The position numbers and the translations under genes were made by a program. A DNA stretch of 12,194 bases, from NCBI GenBank assembly GCA_017459315.1, contig JAFUDD010000109.1, positions 1 to 12,194 of the forward strand, given 5' to 3'. Positions 6,334 through 12,194 of the stretch are shown in pieces. Source of the stretch: Clostridia bacterium (lineage in GTDB: Bacteria; Bacillota_A; Clostridia; Christensenellales; CAG-138). The notes below the pieces were generated by a model. It was not told the origin of the DNA, did not search any database, and saw only the letters and a list, made by a program, of their open reading frames with translations. How positions within the stretch are numbered: the stretch's first letter is position 1; every line of letters starts with the position of its first letter.

Positions 6334-7184
6334 CAAAGGATTCCTTCTTGGCGACGTACCGCGCCGTATCGCGTGGCTACGGCTTTCATGAGGCCGGCGA
6401 CGGTGTCGGCCTGTTTCGTTTGCCCTCTTTTTCCGCGCAGGACGATATCGCGCACGGCTTTACGGCGCGTACCGGCGGGGTATCCAAGCCACCCTTTGCC
6501 TCGCTGAACCTCAGCTTTACGCGGCCGGAACAGCGCGAAAACGTCATGGAAAATTATCGCATCTTTGCCGCGCACGCCGGGATCGCGTGGGAAAGCATGG
6601 TCATGGATAACTATGAGCACGGCACGACCGTGCGCGCCGTCACCGAGGCCGATTGCGGCCGCGGCTATCTTTCCGATCCGTTGCCCCCCTGCGACGGGCT
6701 TGTGACCGACAGGGAGGGCGTCACGCTGATTACCGGCCACGCGGACTGCATGGCGTTTTACTTTTATGATCCCGTCCGCCGTGCGATCGGGCTTTGCCAC
6801 GCAGGCTGGCGCGGCGCGCTCGGCCGGATCGGCAGCGAGGTCGTCCGGCAGATGGTGCTTCACTACGGCTGTGATCCGAAAAACATTCTGGCGGGCGTCG
6901 GCCCGTCGATCTGCCCGCGCTGCTTCGAGGTCGGGGACGATGTGGCGACGCTGTTTGAGAACGCGTTTCCGGATTGCCCTTTGCGCGGCGTGAACAAGCG
7001 CGGCAGGGCGACGGTCGATCTTTGGCAGGTTGCGATGCGGCAGTTCATGGAAAGCGGCATCGACCCCAAGCATATCGAGCTGATGCACGTCTGCACGGTC
7101 GAGGACGAACGCCTGTTTTCCTATCGCCGCGAGGGCCGCACGGGCGGCATGGCGGCGTACCTTGTGATGATGAAGAAAGCGTGA
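6330..7184 (+). CDS. pgeF: Peptidoglycan editing factor PgeF / YlmD (laccase-fold, DUF152)
   Basis: A 284-residue protein of the YfiH/YlmD laccase-domain family. The zinc and catalytic residues are in place: H97 in the EHG motif, C140 in TGHADC, H157 in CHAGWRG. VGPSICPRCFEVGDDV (190-205) and the C-terminal FSYRREGRTGG are also typical. E. coli PgeF removes mis-incorporated L-Ser from UDP-MurNAc-peptides and so polices peptidoglycan composition; other members have purine nucleoside phosphorylase or adenosine deaminase activity. The ATG overlaps the nrdR stop, and the Shine-Dalgarno is weak, so translation probably relies on coupling. The first 30 residues (before LFRLPSF) are an extension of uncertain role. 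In Bacillus, ylmD sits near other ylm genes, in line with the ylmC-type neighbour here. The exact substrate is not shown by sequence. Confidence 0.92.
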   Translation: MTKDSFLATYRAVSRGYGFHEAGDGVGLFRLPSFSAQDDIAHGFTARTGGVSKPPFASLNLSFTRPEQRENVMENYRIFAAHAGIAWESMVMDNYEHGTTVRAVTEADCGRGYLSDPLPPCDGLVTDREGVTLITGHADCMAFYFYDPVRRAIGLCHAGWRGALGRIGSEVVRQMVLHYGCDPKNILAGVGPSICPRCFEVGDDVATLFENAFPDCPLRGVNKRGRATVDLWQVAMRQFMESGIDPKHIELMHVCTVEDERLFSYRREGRTGGMAAYLVMMKKA

Positions 7185-7200
7185 AATCTGCGCCGAAACA

Positions 7201-7229
7201 TTGACAAACAGGGACAAAGAGTGTAGAAT
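7201..7229 (+). promoter_or_regulatory. Consensus sigma-A promoter for the foldase-like gene
   Basis: TTGACA (7201-7206), a 17-nt spacer and TAGAAT (7224-7229) form a near-ideal housekeeping promoter starting 17 nt after the pgeF stop. No terminator separates the two genes, so read-through from nrdR-pgeF can add to it. Predicted transcription start is near 7236. Confidence 0.88.
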
Positions 7230-7236
7230 TTATAGG

Positions 7237-7254
7237 ATTCCGCTTTGACGGAAT
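7237..7254 (+). promoter_or_regulatory. 5'-terminal leader stem-loop of the foldase-like transcript
   Basis: ATTCCG (7237-7242), loop CTTTGA, CGGAAT (7249-7254): a perfect 6-bp stem lying exactly at the predicted 5' end of the mRNA. It ends 10 nt before the AAGGAG Shine-Dalgarno sequence at 7265-7270. It is AT-richer and weaker than the yhaM leader stem. Confidence 0.45.
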
Positions 7255-7280
7255 GTTCAACAATAAGGAGCTTTGGTACC

Positions 7281-8504
7281 ATGAACAAAAAGACTGTACG
7301 CAACATTCTGATCGGCGTGGCTGTCGCGCTGGTCATTCTTCTGATCATCGTTTTCTCGATCCTTCTGCGCAAGGATGCAAACGGCCTGAACGCGTTTGAT
7401 CGCAACAAGGTCGTCGCTTCCGCGGCGGGGGAGAGCATCACGATGCGCGAATACGCGATGGCGATGAGCAACTCGCTGTCCTACTACACCTACTACGGCA
7501 TGGAGTATACCGATGAGGAGCTGAAGACGTTGCAGGAGAACGTCGCTTCGCAGCTGCTGCTGCATAAGGTGATGCTGAAGAAGGTGGACGAGCTTGGCCT
7601 CTCGCTGACGCCGGAGGAGCTGGCGCAGTGCAAAAAGACCGCCGAGGATCAGCTGACGCAGCTGGAGGAAAGCATCGGCAGCCAGATGGCGACGAGCGGC
7701 AATTATTCCAACGCGTCTGTCCAGTCGCAGATCAACGATTACTTCACCAACCGTCTCGGCATGACGAAGGCGCAGTATAAGTCCTTTATCGAAATGCAGG
7801 AGAAGGCGGAGATCGCCGAGGACAAGCTGACCGCCTACTATGAGAGCGAGACGCAGAATTACACGGACGCGGATCTGCTGGCCTACTATGACAAGTTTGT
7901 CACCGAGAACTATGCGGACAATTACGAGCCGGGCACCTACTCGATGCAGATGTATATGTACATGATCGGCTATAATCAGGTCCCGTTCCTGTACGTTCCG
8001 GAAAACTACATCTACGTGGACGTGCTGAGCTACACCGCCGGCTCCGAGGAGGACGCCAAGGCGTTCGAGCAGCGGTTCAAGGACGGCGAGGATTTTGACA
8101 CGCTGGCAGCAGCCGACGGCGTCACGACCGCGCACGACATGCTGAAGGCGCCGTACGCCATCGGCGAAGCGGACTGGGGCTACGTGCTCGGTTCGGCCGA
8201 TGTGTATACGCTGGCGCAGTCGCTCGAGGTCGGTCAGACCGACAGCACTGTGATCCAGAACACCACGACCGCCACGGACGGCACGGAAACGGAAAGCAGC
8301 AACTACACCGTGTATGTGGTCAAGCGCGTGGACGGTACGTTCTGCGAGAACGGCGCGGCCTCCGGCATCGTCGATATCGACTACTATGACGGTGTGCGCG
8401 ATCAGGTCAAGAGCTCTTATGAATCGACGCGCTTTGGCGATCTGGCGGAAAGCTGGCTGACCGACAAGCAGCTGTCCGACGCGATCTACACCTTTGCGGG
8501 ATAA
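7281..8504 (+). CDS. Membrane-anchored SurA/PrsA-like protein (SurA N-terminal domain, parvulin-like C-terminal region)
   Basis: A 407-residue protein with a basic N-terminus (MNKKTVRN), one membrane helix at about 9-29, and the bulk outside the cell. There is no lipobox cysteine, so it is anchored by the helix, unlike PrsA lipoproteins. Residues 44-235 resemble the SurA N-terminal chaperone domain (VVASAAGESITMREYAMAM, then long charged helices rich in Tyr, Glu and Gln). Residues about 243-375 follow the outline of a parvulin peptidyl-prolyl isomerase domain (YIYVDVLSYTAGSEEDAKAFEQRFKDGEDFDTLAA ... YTVYVVKRVDG). The usual active-site landmarks are not clear, so it may act as a chaperone rather than an isomerase. 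The frame stays open back to 7245, but ATG at 7281 is chosen: AAGGAG stands 10 nt before it and the signal anchor starts there. The gene has a strong promoter of its own and is followed 4 nt later by a membrane microprotein. Confidence 0.8.
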   Translation: MNKKTVRNILIGVAVALVILLIIVFSILLRKDANGLNAFDRNKVVASAAGESITMREYAMAMSNSLSYYTYYGMEYTDEELKTLQENVASQLLLHKVMLKKVDELGLSLTPEELAQCKKTAEDQLTQLEESIGSQMATSGNYSNASVQSQINDYFTNRLGMTKAQYKSFIEMQEKAEIAEDKLTAYYESETQNYTDADLLAYYDKFVTENYADNYEPGTYSMQMYMYMIGYNQVPFLYVPENYIYVDVLSYTAGSEEDAKAFEQRFKDGEDFDTLAAADGVTTAHDMLKAPYAIGEADWGYVLGSADVYTLAQSLEVGQTDSTVIQNTTTATDGTETESSNYTVYVVKRVDGTFCENGAASGIVDIDYYDGVRDQVKSSYESTRFGDLAESWLTDKQLSDAIYTFAG

Positions 8505-8508
8505 CGCC

Positions 8509-8607
8509 ATGAGCAAAACGTTTGTACGCGTTGTCTGCATCGCCATGGCGGCGATGATGGTGCTCGGCGTAGTCGCTACGCTGTTCTCAATCATCGGATA
8601 TGCATGA
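8509..8607 (+). CDS. 32-residue single-helix membrane microprotein
   Basis: A short frame begins ATG 4 nt after the foldase stop and ends at TGA 8605-8607, 6 nt before the terminator's A-run. The product starts MSKTFVRVVCIAMAAMMV, continues as one hydrophobic helix (about residues 6-29) and ends IIGYA. The pattern is that of a real small membrane protein: a basic, polar start (MSKTFVR), then an unbroken Ala/Met/Val/Leu helix of membrane length. The Shine-Dalgarno is weak (GCGGGA, inside the end of the foldase gene), so translation probably depends on coupling to it. I do not recognise the family. It may partner the upstream membrane-anchored chaperone. Chance occurrence cannot be excluded for so short a frame, but position between a stop and a terminator favours a gene. 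Confidence 0.65.
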   Translation: MSKTFVRVVCIAMAAMMVLGVVATLFSIIGYA

Positions 8608-8613
8608 GATTGG

Positions 8614-8640
8614 AAAAAGGCGCTGTTACAGCGCCTTTTT
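8614..8640 (+). terminator. Strong rho-independent terminator after the foldase-microprotein unit
   Basis: A5 (8614-8618), stem GGCGCTG (8619-8625), loop TTA, CAGCGCC (8629-8635), T5 (8636-8640). The perfect 7-bp stem extends to 12 bp if A-T pairs are counted. It lies only 36 nt before the start of the rRNA methyltransferase gene on the same strand. Confidence 0.9.
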
Positions 8641-8675
8641 CAGCTAAATCCGGCCAAATGACCGAAAGGATTACT

Positions 8676-9851
8676 ATGAGCTACAAAGTCTTTCTGAAAA
8701 AGCATGAGGAGCGGCGCATTGCCGACGGGCATGCGTGGGTGTATGCGAACGAGGTCGATCATATCGACGGCAGCGGACGCAACGGCGATCTGGCGACCGT
8801 GTACGACGCGGCGGGCCGGTTCATCGGCAGAGGGTTTATCAACCACCTGTCCAAGATTTTGGTGCGCATCTTTTTGCGCAACGAGACCGAGACCGTGGAC
8901 AAGGACTTTTTCGTGCGGCGCATCCGTGCGGCAAACGACGTGCGCGTGCGGCTCGGCTTTACGGACTGCTATCGGGCGGTGTTCGCGGAGTCCGACGATC
9001 TGCCCGCGCTGATCGTCGATAAGTACCACGACCTACTTTCGATCCAAGTGCTTTCGCTCGGCATGGAGCTGCATAAAAGCGAGATCGTCGAGGCGCTTGT
9101 GGAGGTATTTCATCCGCGCGGCATCTATGAACGCTCGGACGTGGAGGTGCGCAAAAAGGAGGGCCTGCCGATGGGGAAGGGCCCGCTGTACGGCACGTTT
9201 GAGCCACGTGTAGAGATCGAGGAAAATGGGCTTAAGATGCTCGCCGATCTTGAAAACGGGCAAAAGACCGGGTACTTCCTCGATCAAAAGGAGAACCGCT
9301 TTGCGATCCGGCGCTACTGCAAGGATGCGACCGTGCTGGACTGCTTCTGCAACGTCGGCGGGTTTTCGATCAATGCCGCGGCGGCGGGGGCGAGGGAAGT
9401 GACCGCGCTCGATATCTCACAAAAGGCGCTCGACGACGTGAACCGCAATGCCGCGATGAACGGCTTCGAGAACGTGATCCGCACCGAATGCGGCGACGTG
9501 TTTGAGCTTTTGCGCCGCTACCGCACCGAGGGGCGCCGGTTCGACACCGTGATCTTGGACCCGCCCGCGTTTGCCAAGACCGCGAACGATGTGAAAAACG
9601 CCTACCGCGGCTATAAGGATATCAATATTCTCGGCATGAAGCTGACCGAACGGGGTGGCTTTCTCGTCACCGCGTCGTGCTCGCATTACATGACTGCGCC
9701 GCTGTTCGAGAAGATGCTCAAGGAAGCCGCGCACGAAAGCGGTCGCCGCATTCGCGTGTTTGAGTCGCGCACCCAAGCGCCCGATCATCCGGCACTGCTC
9801 GCCGCCGACGAAACGACCTATCTGAAATTCTATATCCTGCAGGTGCTGTGA
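8676..9851 (+). CDS. rlmI: RlmI-type 23S rRNA (cytosine-C5) methyltransferase, class I SAM-dependent
   Basis: A 391-residue protein close to E. coli RlmI in length (396), which makes m5C1962 in 23S rRNA. An N-terminal PUA RNA-binding domain covers about residues 1-75 (VFLKKHEERRIADGHAWVYANEV). A central domain follows, then a Rossmann methyltransferase domain from about 195. SAM-binding motif I is VLDCFCNVGGFS at 220-231, motif IV is LDPPAF at 294-299, and SCSH at 334-337 carries the presumed catalytic C335. The frame stays open to 8604, but ATG 8676 is chosen because AAAGGA lies 5 nt upstream and family proteins begin MxxKVFLKK. The gene stands 36 nt after a strong terminator with no promoter visible between, so expression may come from read-through. 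The family is secure; the exact target base in this organism is inferred. Bacillus relatives are called YwbD. Confidence 0.9.
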   Translation: MSYKVFLKKHEERRIADGHAWVYANEVDHIDGSGRNGDLATVYDAAGRFIGRGFINHLSKILVRIFLRNETETVDKDFFVRRIRAANDVRVRLGFTDCYRAVFAESDDLPALIVDKYHDLLSIQVLSLGMELHKSEIVEALVEVFHPRGIYERSDVEVRKKEGLPMGKGPLYGTFEPRVEIEENGLKMLADLENGQKTGYFLDQKENRFAIRRYCKDATVLDCFCNVGGFSINAAAAGAREVTALDISQKALDDVNRNAAMNGFENVIRTECGDVFELLRRYRTEGRRFDTVILDPPAFAKTANDVKNAYRGYKDINILGMKLTERGGFLVTASCSHYMTAPLFEKMLKEAAHESGRRIRVFESRTQAPDHPALLAADETTYLKFYILQVL

Positions 9852-9870
9852 TCCTGCTGCTCCGCACGAA

Positions 9871-9902
9871 AAAAGACTGCCGCTGTTGCACGGCAGTCTT
9901 TT
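9871..9902. terminator. Bidirectional rho-independent terminator between rlmI and hydA
   Basis: AAAAGACTGCCG (9871-9882) pairs perfectly over 12 bp with CGGCAGTCTTTT (9891-9902) around an 8-nt loop. On the minus strand the stem runs into TTTTTT, ideal for ending the hydrogenase transcript 13 nt after its stop. On the plus strand the tail TTTTGTCTTTT ends rlmI. The genes converge here. Confidence 0.9.
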
Positions 9903-9914
9903 GTCTTTTGGAGG

Positions 9915-11645
9915 TTATTCGCCCGGCATCTTCCACGCGTGATGGTCGGTGTGGAGCAGGTGATGCGATTTTTCGCTCAGCGGCTTGCCGAGATAGTTTG
10001 CGTACACCGCGGTGATCGACGGGTTCTCATGCGAGAAGCGCAGCGTCATATTCGCGTCCTGATGATACAGCCAGTCGGCACGCTCGGCTTTCATTTCAAT
10101 GCCGTCGTGGATCGGCTGACCGCCGCCGTTGACGCAGCCGCCGGGGCAGGCCATGATTTCAACGAAATCATACTGCACCTCGCCCTTATCGAGCGCCTTT
10201 AAGAGCTTATCGGCATTGCCGAGGCCGTTGGCAACCGCTACGCGAAGCGTCTTGCCGGCAAGGTCGAACGTCGCTTCCTTCCAGCCGTCCATGCCGCGCA
10301 CGGCCTTGAACGCGTCGGGCTCCGGGTTTTTGCCGACAACGAGCGCATACGCGGTGCGCAGAGCGGCCTCCATGACGCCGCCGGTCGCGCCGAAGATGTT
10401 GCCCGCGCCGCTGCCGATACCGAGCGGCATATCCAGCGGACGATCCGTAAGATCCTGCGGCACGATGTGCTCCATGCGGATCAAGCGATCCACCTCACGC
10501 GTCGTCAGCACGGCGTCCACATCGGGATCGCCGCACGCGTCGTTCATCGCGGGGATCGCGCACTCATGCTTTTTCGCAAGACACGGCATGATCGAGACGC
10601 AGTAGATGCGTTTCGGGTCTACGCCGAGCAGCTCGGCATAGTAGCTCTTGGCGATGGCGCCGAACATCTGCTGCGGGGACTTTGCGCTCGAAAGCTGATC
10701 CACAAACTGCGGATAATGACCCTTGATAAACCGCACCCAGCCGGGGCAGCAGGACGTGAACATCGGGAACTTGTGCTGCTCCGGATGCGCCAGCTTTTCC
10801 AAGAACTCGCTGCCCTCCTCCATGATCGTGAGGTCGGCGGAGAAGTTCGTGTCGAAGATGTAATCGAAGCCCATGATGTGCAGCGCGGCGGCAAGACGCT
10901 CGACCGTCGCTTCCTCCGGCTTCATGCCGAACGGCTCGCCCCATGCGGTGCGGATCGACGGCGCGATCTGCACGACGGTGATCTTGTCCGGATCCTGCAG
11001 GGCCTCCAGCACGCGGTCGGTATCGTCGCGCTCCTTCAGGGCGCCGACCGGGCAATGCGTGATGCACTGGCCGCACAGCGCGCACTTGGATTCCTCCAAA
11101 TGATAGACCTTGGAAACGTCCACGGTCGTCATCGCGCCGGTGTTGATCACGTCCCACACGTTGGACGCCTGCACATGGTCGCAGACCTGAATGCAGCGCA
11201 TGCACTTGATGCACTTGCTGTAATCGCGCACAAGCGGGAAGCCGGTGTTCGGCTTGTTCTTCGGAATCTTCTTTTCAAACGGCAGCTCGGTGATATTGAG
11301 ATCGTTCGCAATCGACTGGAGCTTGCAGTTGCCGCTGCGGACGCAGGTCGCGCAGTTGGAGTTGTGCTCGGAGAGGATCAGCTCCACGTTCGTCTTGCGG
11401 GCTTCGCGCGCCTTTTTGCTGTTGGTCTTGATGACCATGCCCTCGGAGACCGTGTTGTTGCAGGCCGTGAACAGGCGATTGAAGCCCTCGACCTCGACAA
11501 CGCAGACACGGCACGCGCCGATCTCGTTCAGTTCCTTCCAGTAGCACAGCGTCGGGATATTGATGCCGGCCAAACGGGCGGCTTCCAGAATCGTGGTGCG
11601 TTCGGGTACCTGTACCTTCACGCCGTCAATCGTTACGTTTACCAT
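9915..11645 (-). CDS. hydA: [FeFe] hydrogenase, C. pasteurianum CpI-like domain layout
   Basis: A 576-residue iron-iron hydrogenase that forms or oxidises H2 with electrons from ferredoxin or NAD(P)H-linked partners; cytoplasmic, no signal peptide. Domains in order: plant-type [2Fe-2S] ferredoxin (C34, C45, C48, C62); a His-ligated [4Fe-4S] site (H94, C98, C101, C107); a two-cluster [4Fe-4S] ferredoxin (C145/148/151/155 and C188/191/194/198); then the H-cluster domain. The H-cluster motifs are intact: TSCCPGW (C299, C300), MPCLAKKHE (C355, K358, E361), MACPGGCVNGGGQP (C500, C504). Length and numbering follow CpI almost residue for residue. The frame is open to 11693, but ATG at 11645 fits the ferredoxin-domain start and overlaps the upstream gene by 7 nt; a GGGAGG lies 12 nt away, rather far. 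Co-transcription with a GltD-like flavoprotein suggests an NAD(P)H link. HndD is an alternative name in use for relatives. Confidence 0.96.
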   Translation of the reverse strand: MVNVTIDGVKVQVPERTTILEAARLAGINIPTLCYWKELNEIGACRVCVVEVEGFNRLFTACNNTVSEGMVIKTNSKKAREARKTNVELILSEHNSNCATCVRSGNCKLQSIANDLNITELPFEKKIPKNKPNTGFPLVRDYSKCIKCMRCIQVCDHVQASNVWDVINTGAMTTVDVSKVYHLEESKCALCGQCITHCPVGALKERDDTDRVLEALQDPDKITVVQIAPSIRTAWGEPFGMKPEEATVERLAAALHIMGFDYIFDTNFSADLTIMEEGSEFLEKLAHPEQHKFPMFTSCCPGWVRFIKGHYPQFVDQLSSAKSPQQMFGAIAKSYYAELLGVDPKRIYCVSIMPCLAKKHECAIPAMNDACGDPDVDAVLTTREVDRLIRMEHIVPQDLTDRPLDMPLGIGSGAGNIFGATGGVMEAALRTAYALVVGKNPEPDAFKAVRGMDGWKEATFDLAGKTLRVAVANGLGNADKLLKALDKGEVQYDFVEIMACPGGCVNGGGQPIHDGIEMKAERADWLYHQDANMTLRFSHENPSITAVYANYLGKPLSEKSHHLLHTDHHAWKMPGE

Positions 11646-12194
11646 TTTGCTTCTCTGCCTCCCTTGAAGATGCCGTAGCCGAAGTGGTCGCAATGCAGGC
11701 AGCGGGACGCCTCCTGGCAGGCTTCCTGCTCGGTCATGCAGTATTCCATCAGCTTGAAGTCCTTCACGCGCTCGCTGGCCGGACGCTCGGTCATATTGAT
11801 GCGGCCGATCGGCTCATGGTCGTCGAAGCGGATCGGCGGCAGCACAACGCTGCTTTCGATCTCGTGATGGAAGCCGAGGTATTCGTCGATGTTCGCCGCC
11901 GCGACCTTGCCGCCCGCGATGGCGCGGATCACGGTCGCCGGACCGGTCACGCAGTCGCCGCCGGAGAAGATGCCGCTCTGATCCTTGATGCTGCCGGAAT
12001 CGAGCGCCATAATCGTGCCGCGCTTGACCGGAATGCCGTAATCACCGAACTTCTGCGAGTCGATGCCCTGTCCGACCGCGACAAGCACCTTGTCACAGCG
12101 AAGCAGTTCCTCGGGCCGGTCGGAATTGACCGGTGCGGGGCGGCCCCACTGGATCGGACCGACGATCTGAGGCTTCACGACAAGCCCCTTCACG
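11639..12194 (-). CDS. GltD/SfrB-like FAD-dependent NAD(P)H oxidoreductase, C-terminal part (partial at window edge)
   Basis: About 185 C-terminal residues of a flavoprotein of the glutamate synthase small-subunit type; the N-terminus lies beyond the window. Visible are the end of the NAD(P)H domain (CDKVLVAVGQGID) and the FAD-binding aspartate motif IFSGGDCVTGPATVIRAIAGGKVAAANIDEYLG. A cysteine-bearing tail, EACQEASRCLHCDHFGYGIFKGG, may help bind an Fe-S cluster. It ends at TAA 11641-11639, overlapping the hydA start by 7 nt. Family proteins pass electrons between NAD(P)H, FAD and Fe-S centres. With no gltB partner here and hydA attached, a role in feeding or draining the hydrogenase is more likely than glutamate synthesis. 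Whether it is part of a larger fusion (for example with a NuoF-like domain) cannot be seen. Confidence 0.85.
   Translation of the reverse strand, partial: VKGLVVKPQIVGPIQWGRPAPVNSDRPEELLRCDKVLVAVGQGIDSQKFGDYGIPVKRGTIMALDSGSIKDQSGIFSGGDCVTGPATVIRAIAGGKVAAANIDEYLGFHHEIESSVVLPPIRFDDHEPIGRINMTERPASERVKDFKLMEYCMTEQEACQEASRCLHCDHFGYGIFKGGREAKW

Noticed and set aside
7257..8594. 445-codon open frame on the minus strand opposite the foldase
   Set aside because: Arg/Leu/Val/His-rich shadow of a codon-biased GC-rich gene, with no family match; the plus strand has promoter, SD, signal anchor and terminator.
10467..11678. 403-codon open frame on the plus strand opposite hydA
   Set aside because: Shadow of an unmistakable [FeFe] hydrogenase with all cluster ligands; composition is antisense-like.
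1..12194. CRISPR arrays, tRNA/rRNA genes, transposases, phage genes, toxin-antitoxin or other defence cassettes
   Set aside because: Looked for on both strands; nothing in sequence or gene content supports any of them. The window reads as core chromosome.

Overview
The window looks like a chromosomal segment of a GC-rich, anaerobic, spore-forming member of the Clostridia, probably close to the Oscillospirales gut lineages. Three things suggest this: a complete cotJABC spore-coat operon next to a YlmC/YmxH-type sporulation protein; a Clostridium pasteurianum-type [FeFe] hydrogenase; and Firmicutes-style strong GGAGG ribosome binding sites with TTGACA/TATAAT-type promoters. The taxon is inferred from gene content, not from a marker gene. 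I see no tRNA, rRNA, CRISPR array, insertion sequence, phage gene or attachment site, and no gene-free stretch longer than about 260 bases.

Layout from left to right. (1) At 1-2861 (+) are the last codons of what is probably an ABC-transporter ATPase, overlapping a 940-residue FtsX/MacB-type permease. A 262-base gap holding a rho-independent terminator and a strong extended -10 promoter follows. (2) At 3124-4065 (+) is a YhaM-type OB-fold plus HD-domain 3'-5' exoribonuclease. A long inverted repeat, probably a two-way terminator, separates it from the convergent next block. (3) At 5358-4236 (-) is the cotJA-cotJB-cotJC operon, with a mother-cell sigma-type promoter (sigma-K or sigma-E like) just upstream. 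(4) At 5540-7184 (+) are ylmC/ymxH, nrdR (its own promoter inside the end of ylmC) and pgeF (ATGA overlap with nrdR). (5) At 7281-8607 (+) are a membrane-anchored SurA/PrsA-like protein with a consensus promoter and a 32-residue one-helix membrane microprotein, closed by a strong terminator. (6) At 8676-9851 (+) is an RlmI-type 23S rRNA cytosine methyltransferase with no visible promoter of its own. It ends in a terminator shared with the convergent last block. (7) At 12194-9915 (-) are the C-terminal third of a GltD/SfrB-like flavoprotein NAD(P)H oxidoreductase (running off the window) and a 576-residue [FeFe] hydrogenase overlapping it by 7 nt.

Most of this is ordinary housekeeping: RNA turnover, rRNA modification, nucleotide-reduction control, peptidoglycan quality control and protein secretion. 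It is interleaved with one sporulation locus and one fermentative hydrogen locus. I did not find a clearly new multi-gene system. The most interesting signals are smaller. All four transcription units whose promoters I could place carry a stem-loop that ends 6-10 nt upstream of the Shine-Dalgarno sequence. An unannotated-looking membrane microprotein sits behind the foldase. The rRNA methyltransferase seems to depend on reading through a terminator. The CotJ proteins are unusually rich in cysteine. The hydrogenase is coupled to a GltD-type flavoprotein.
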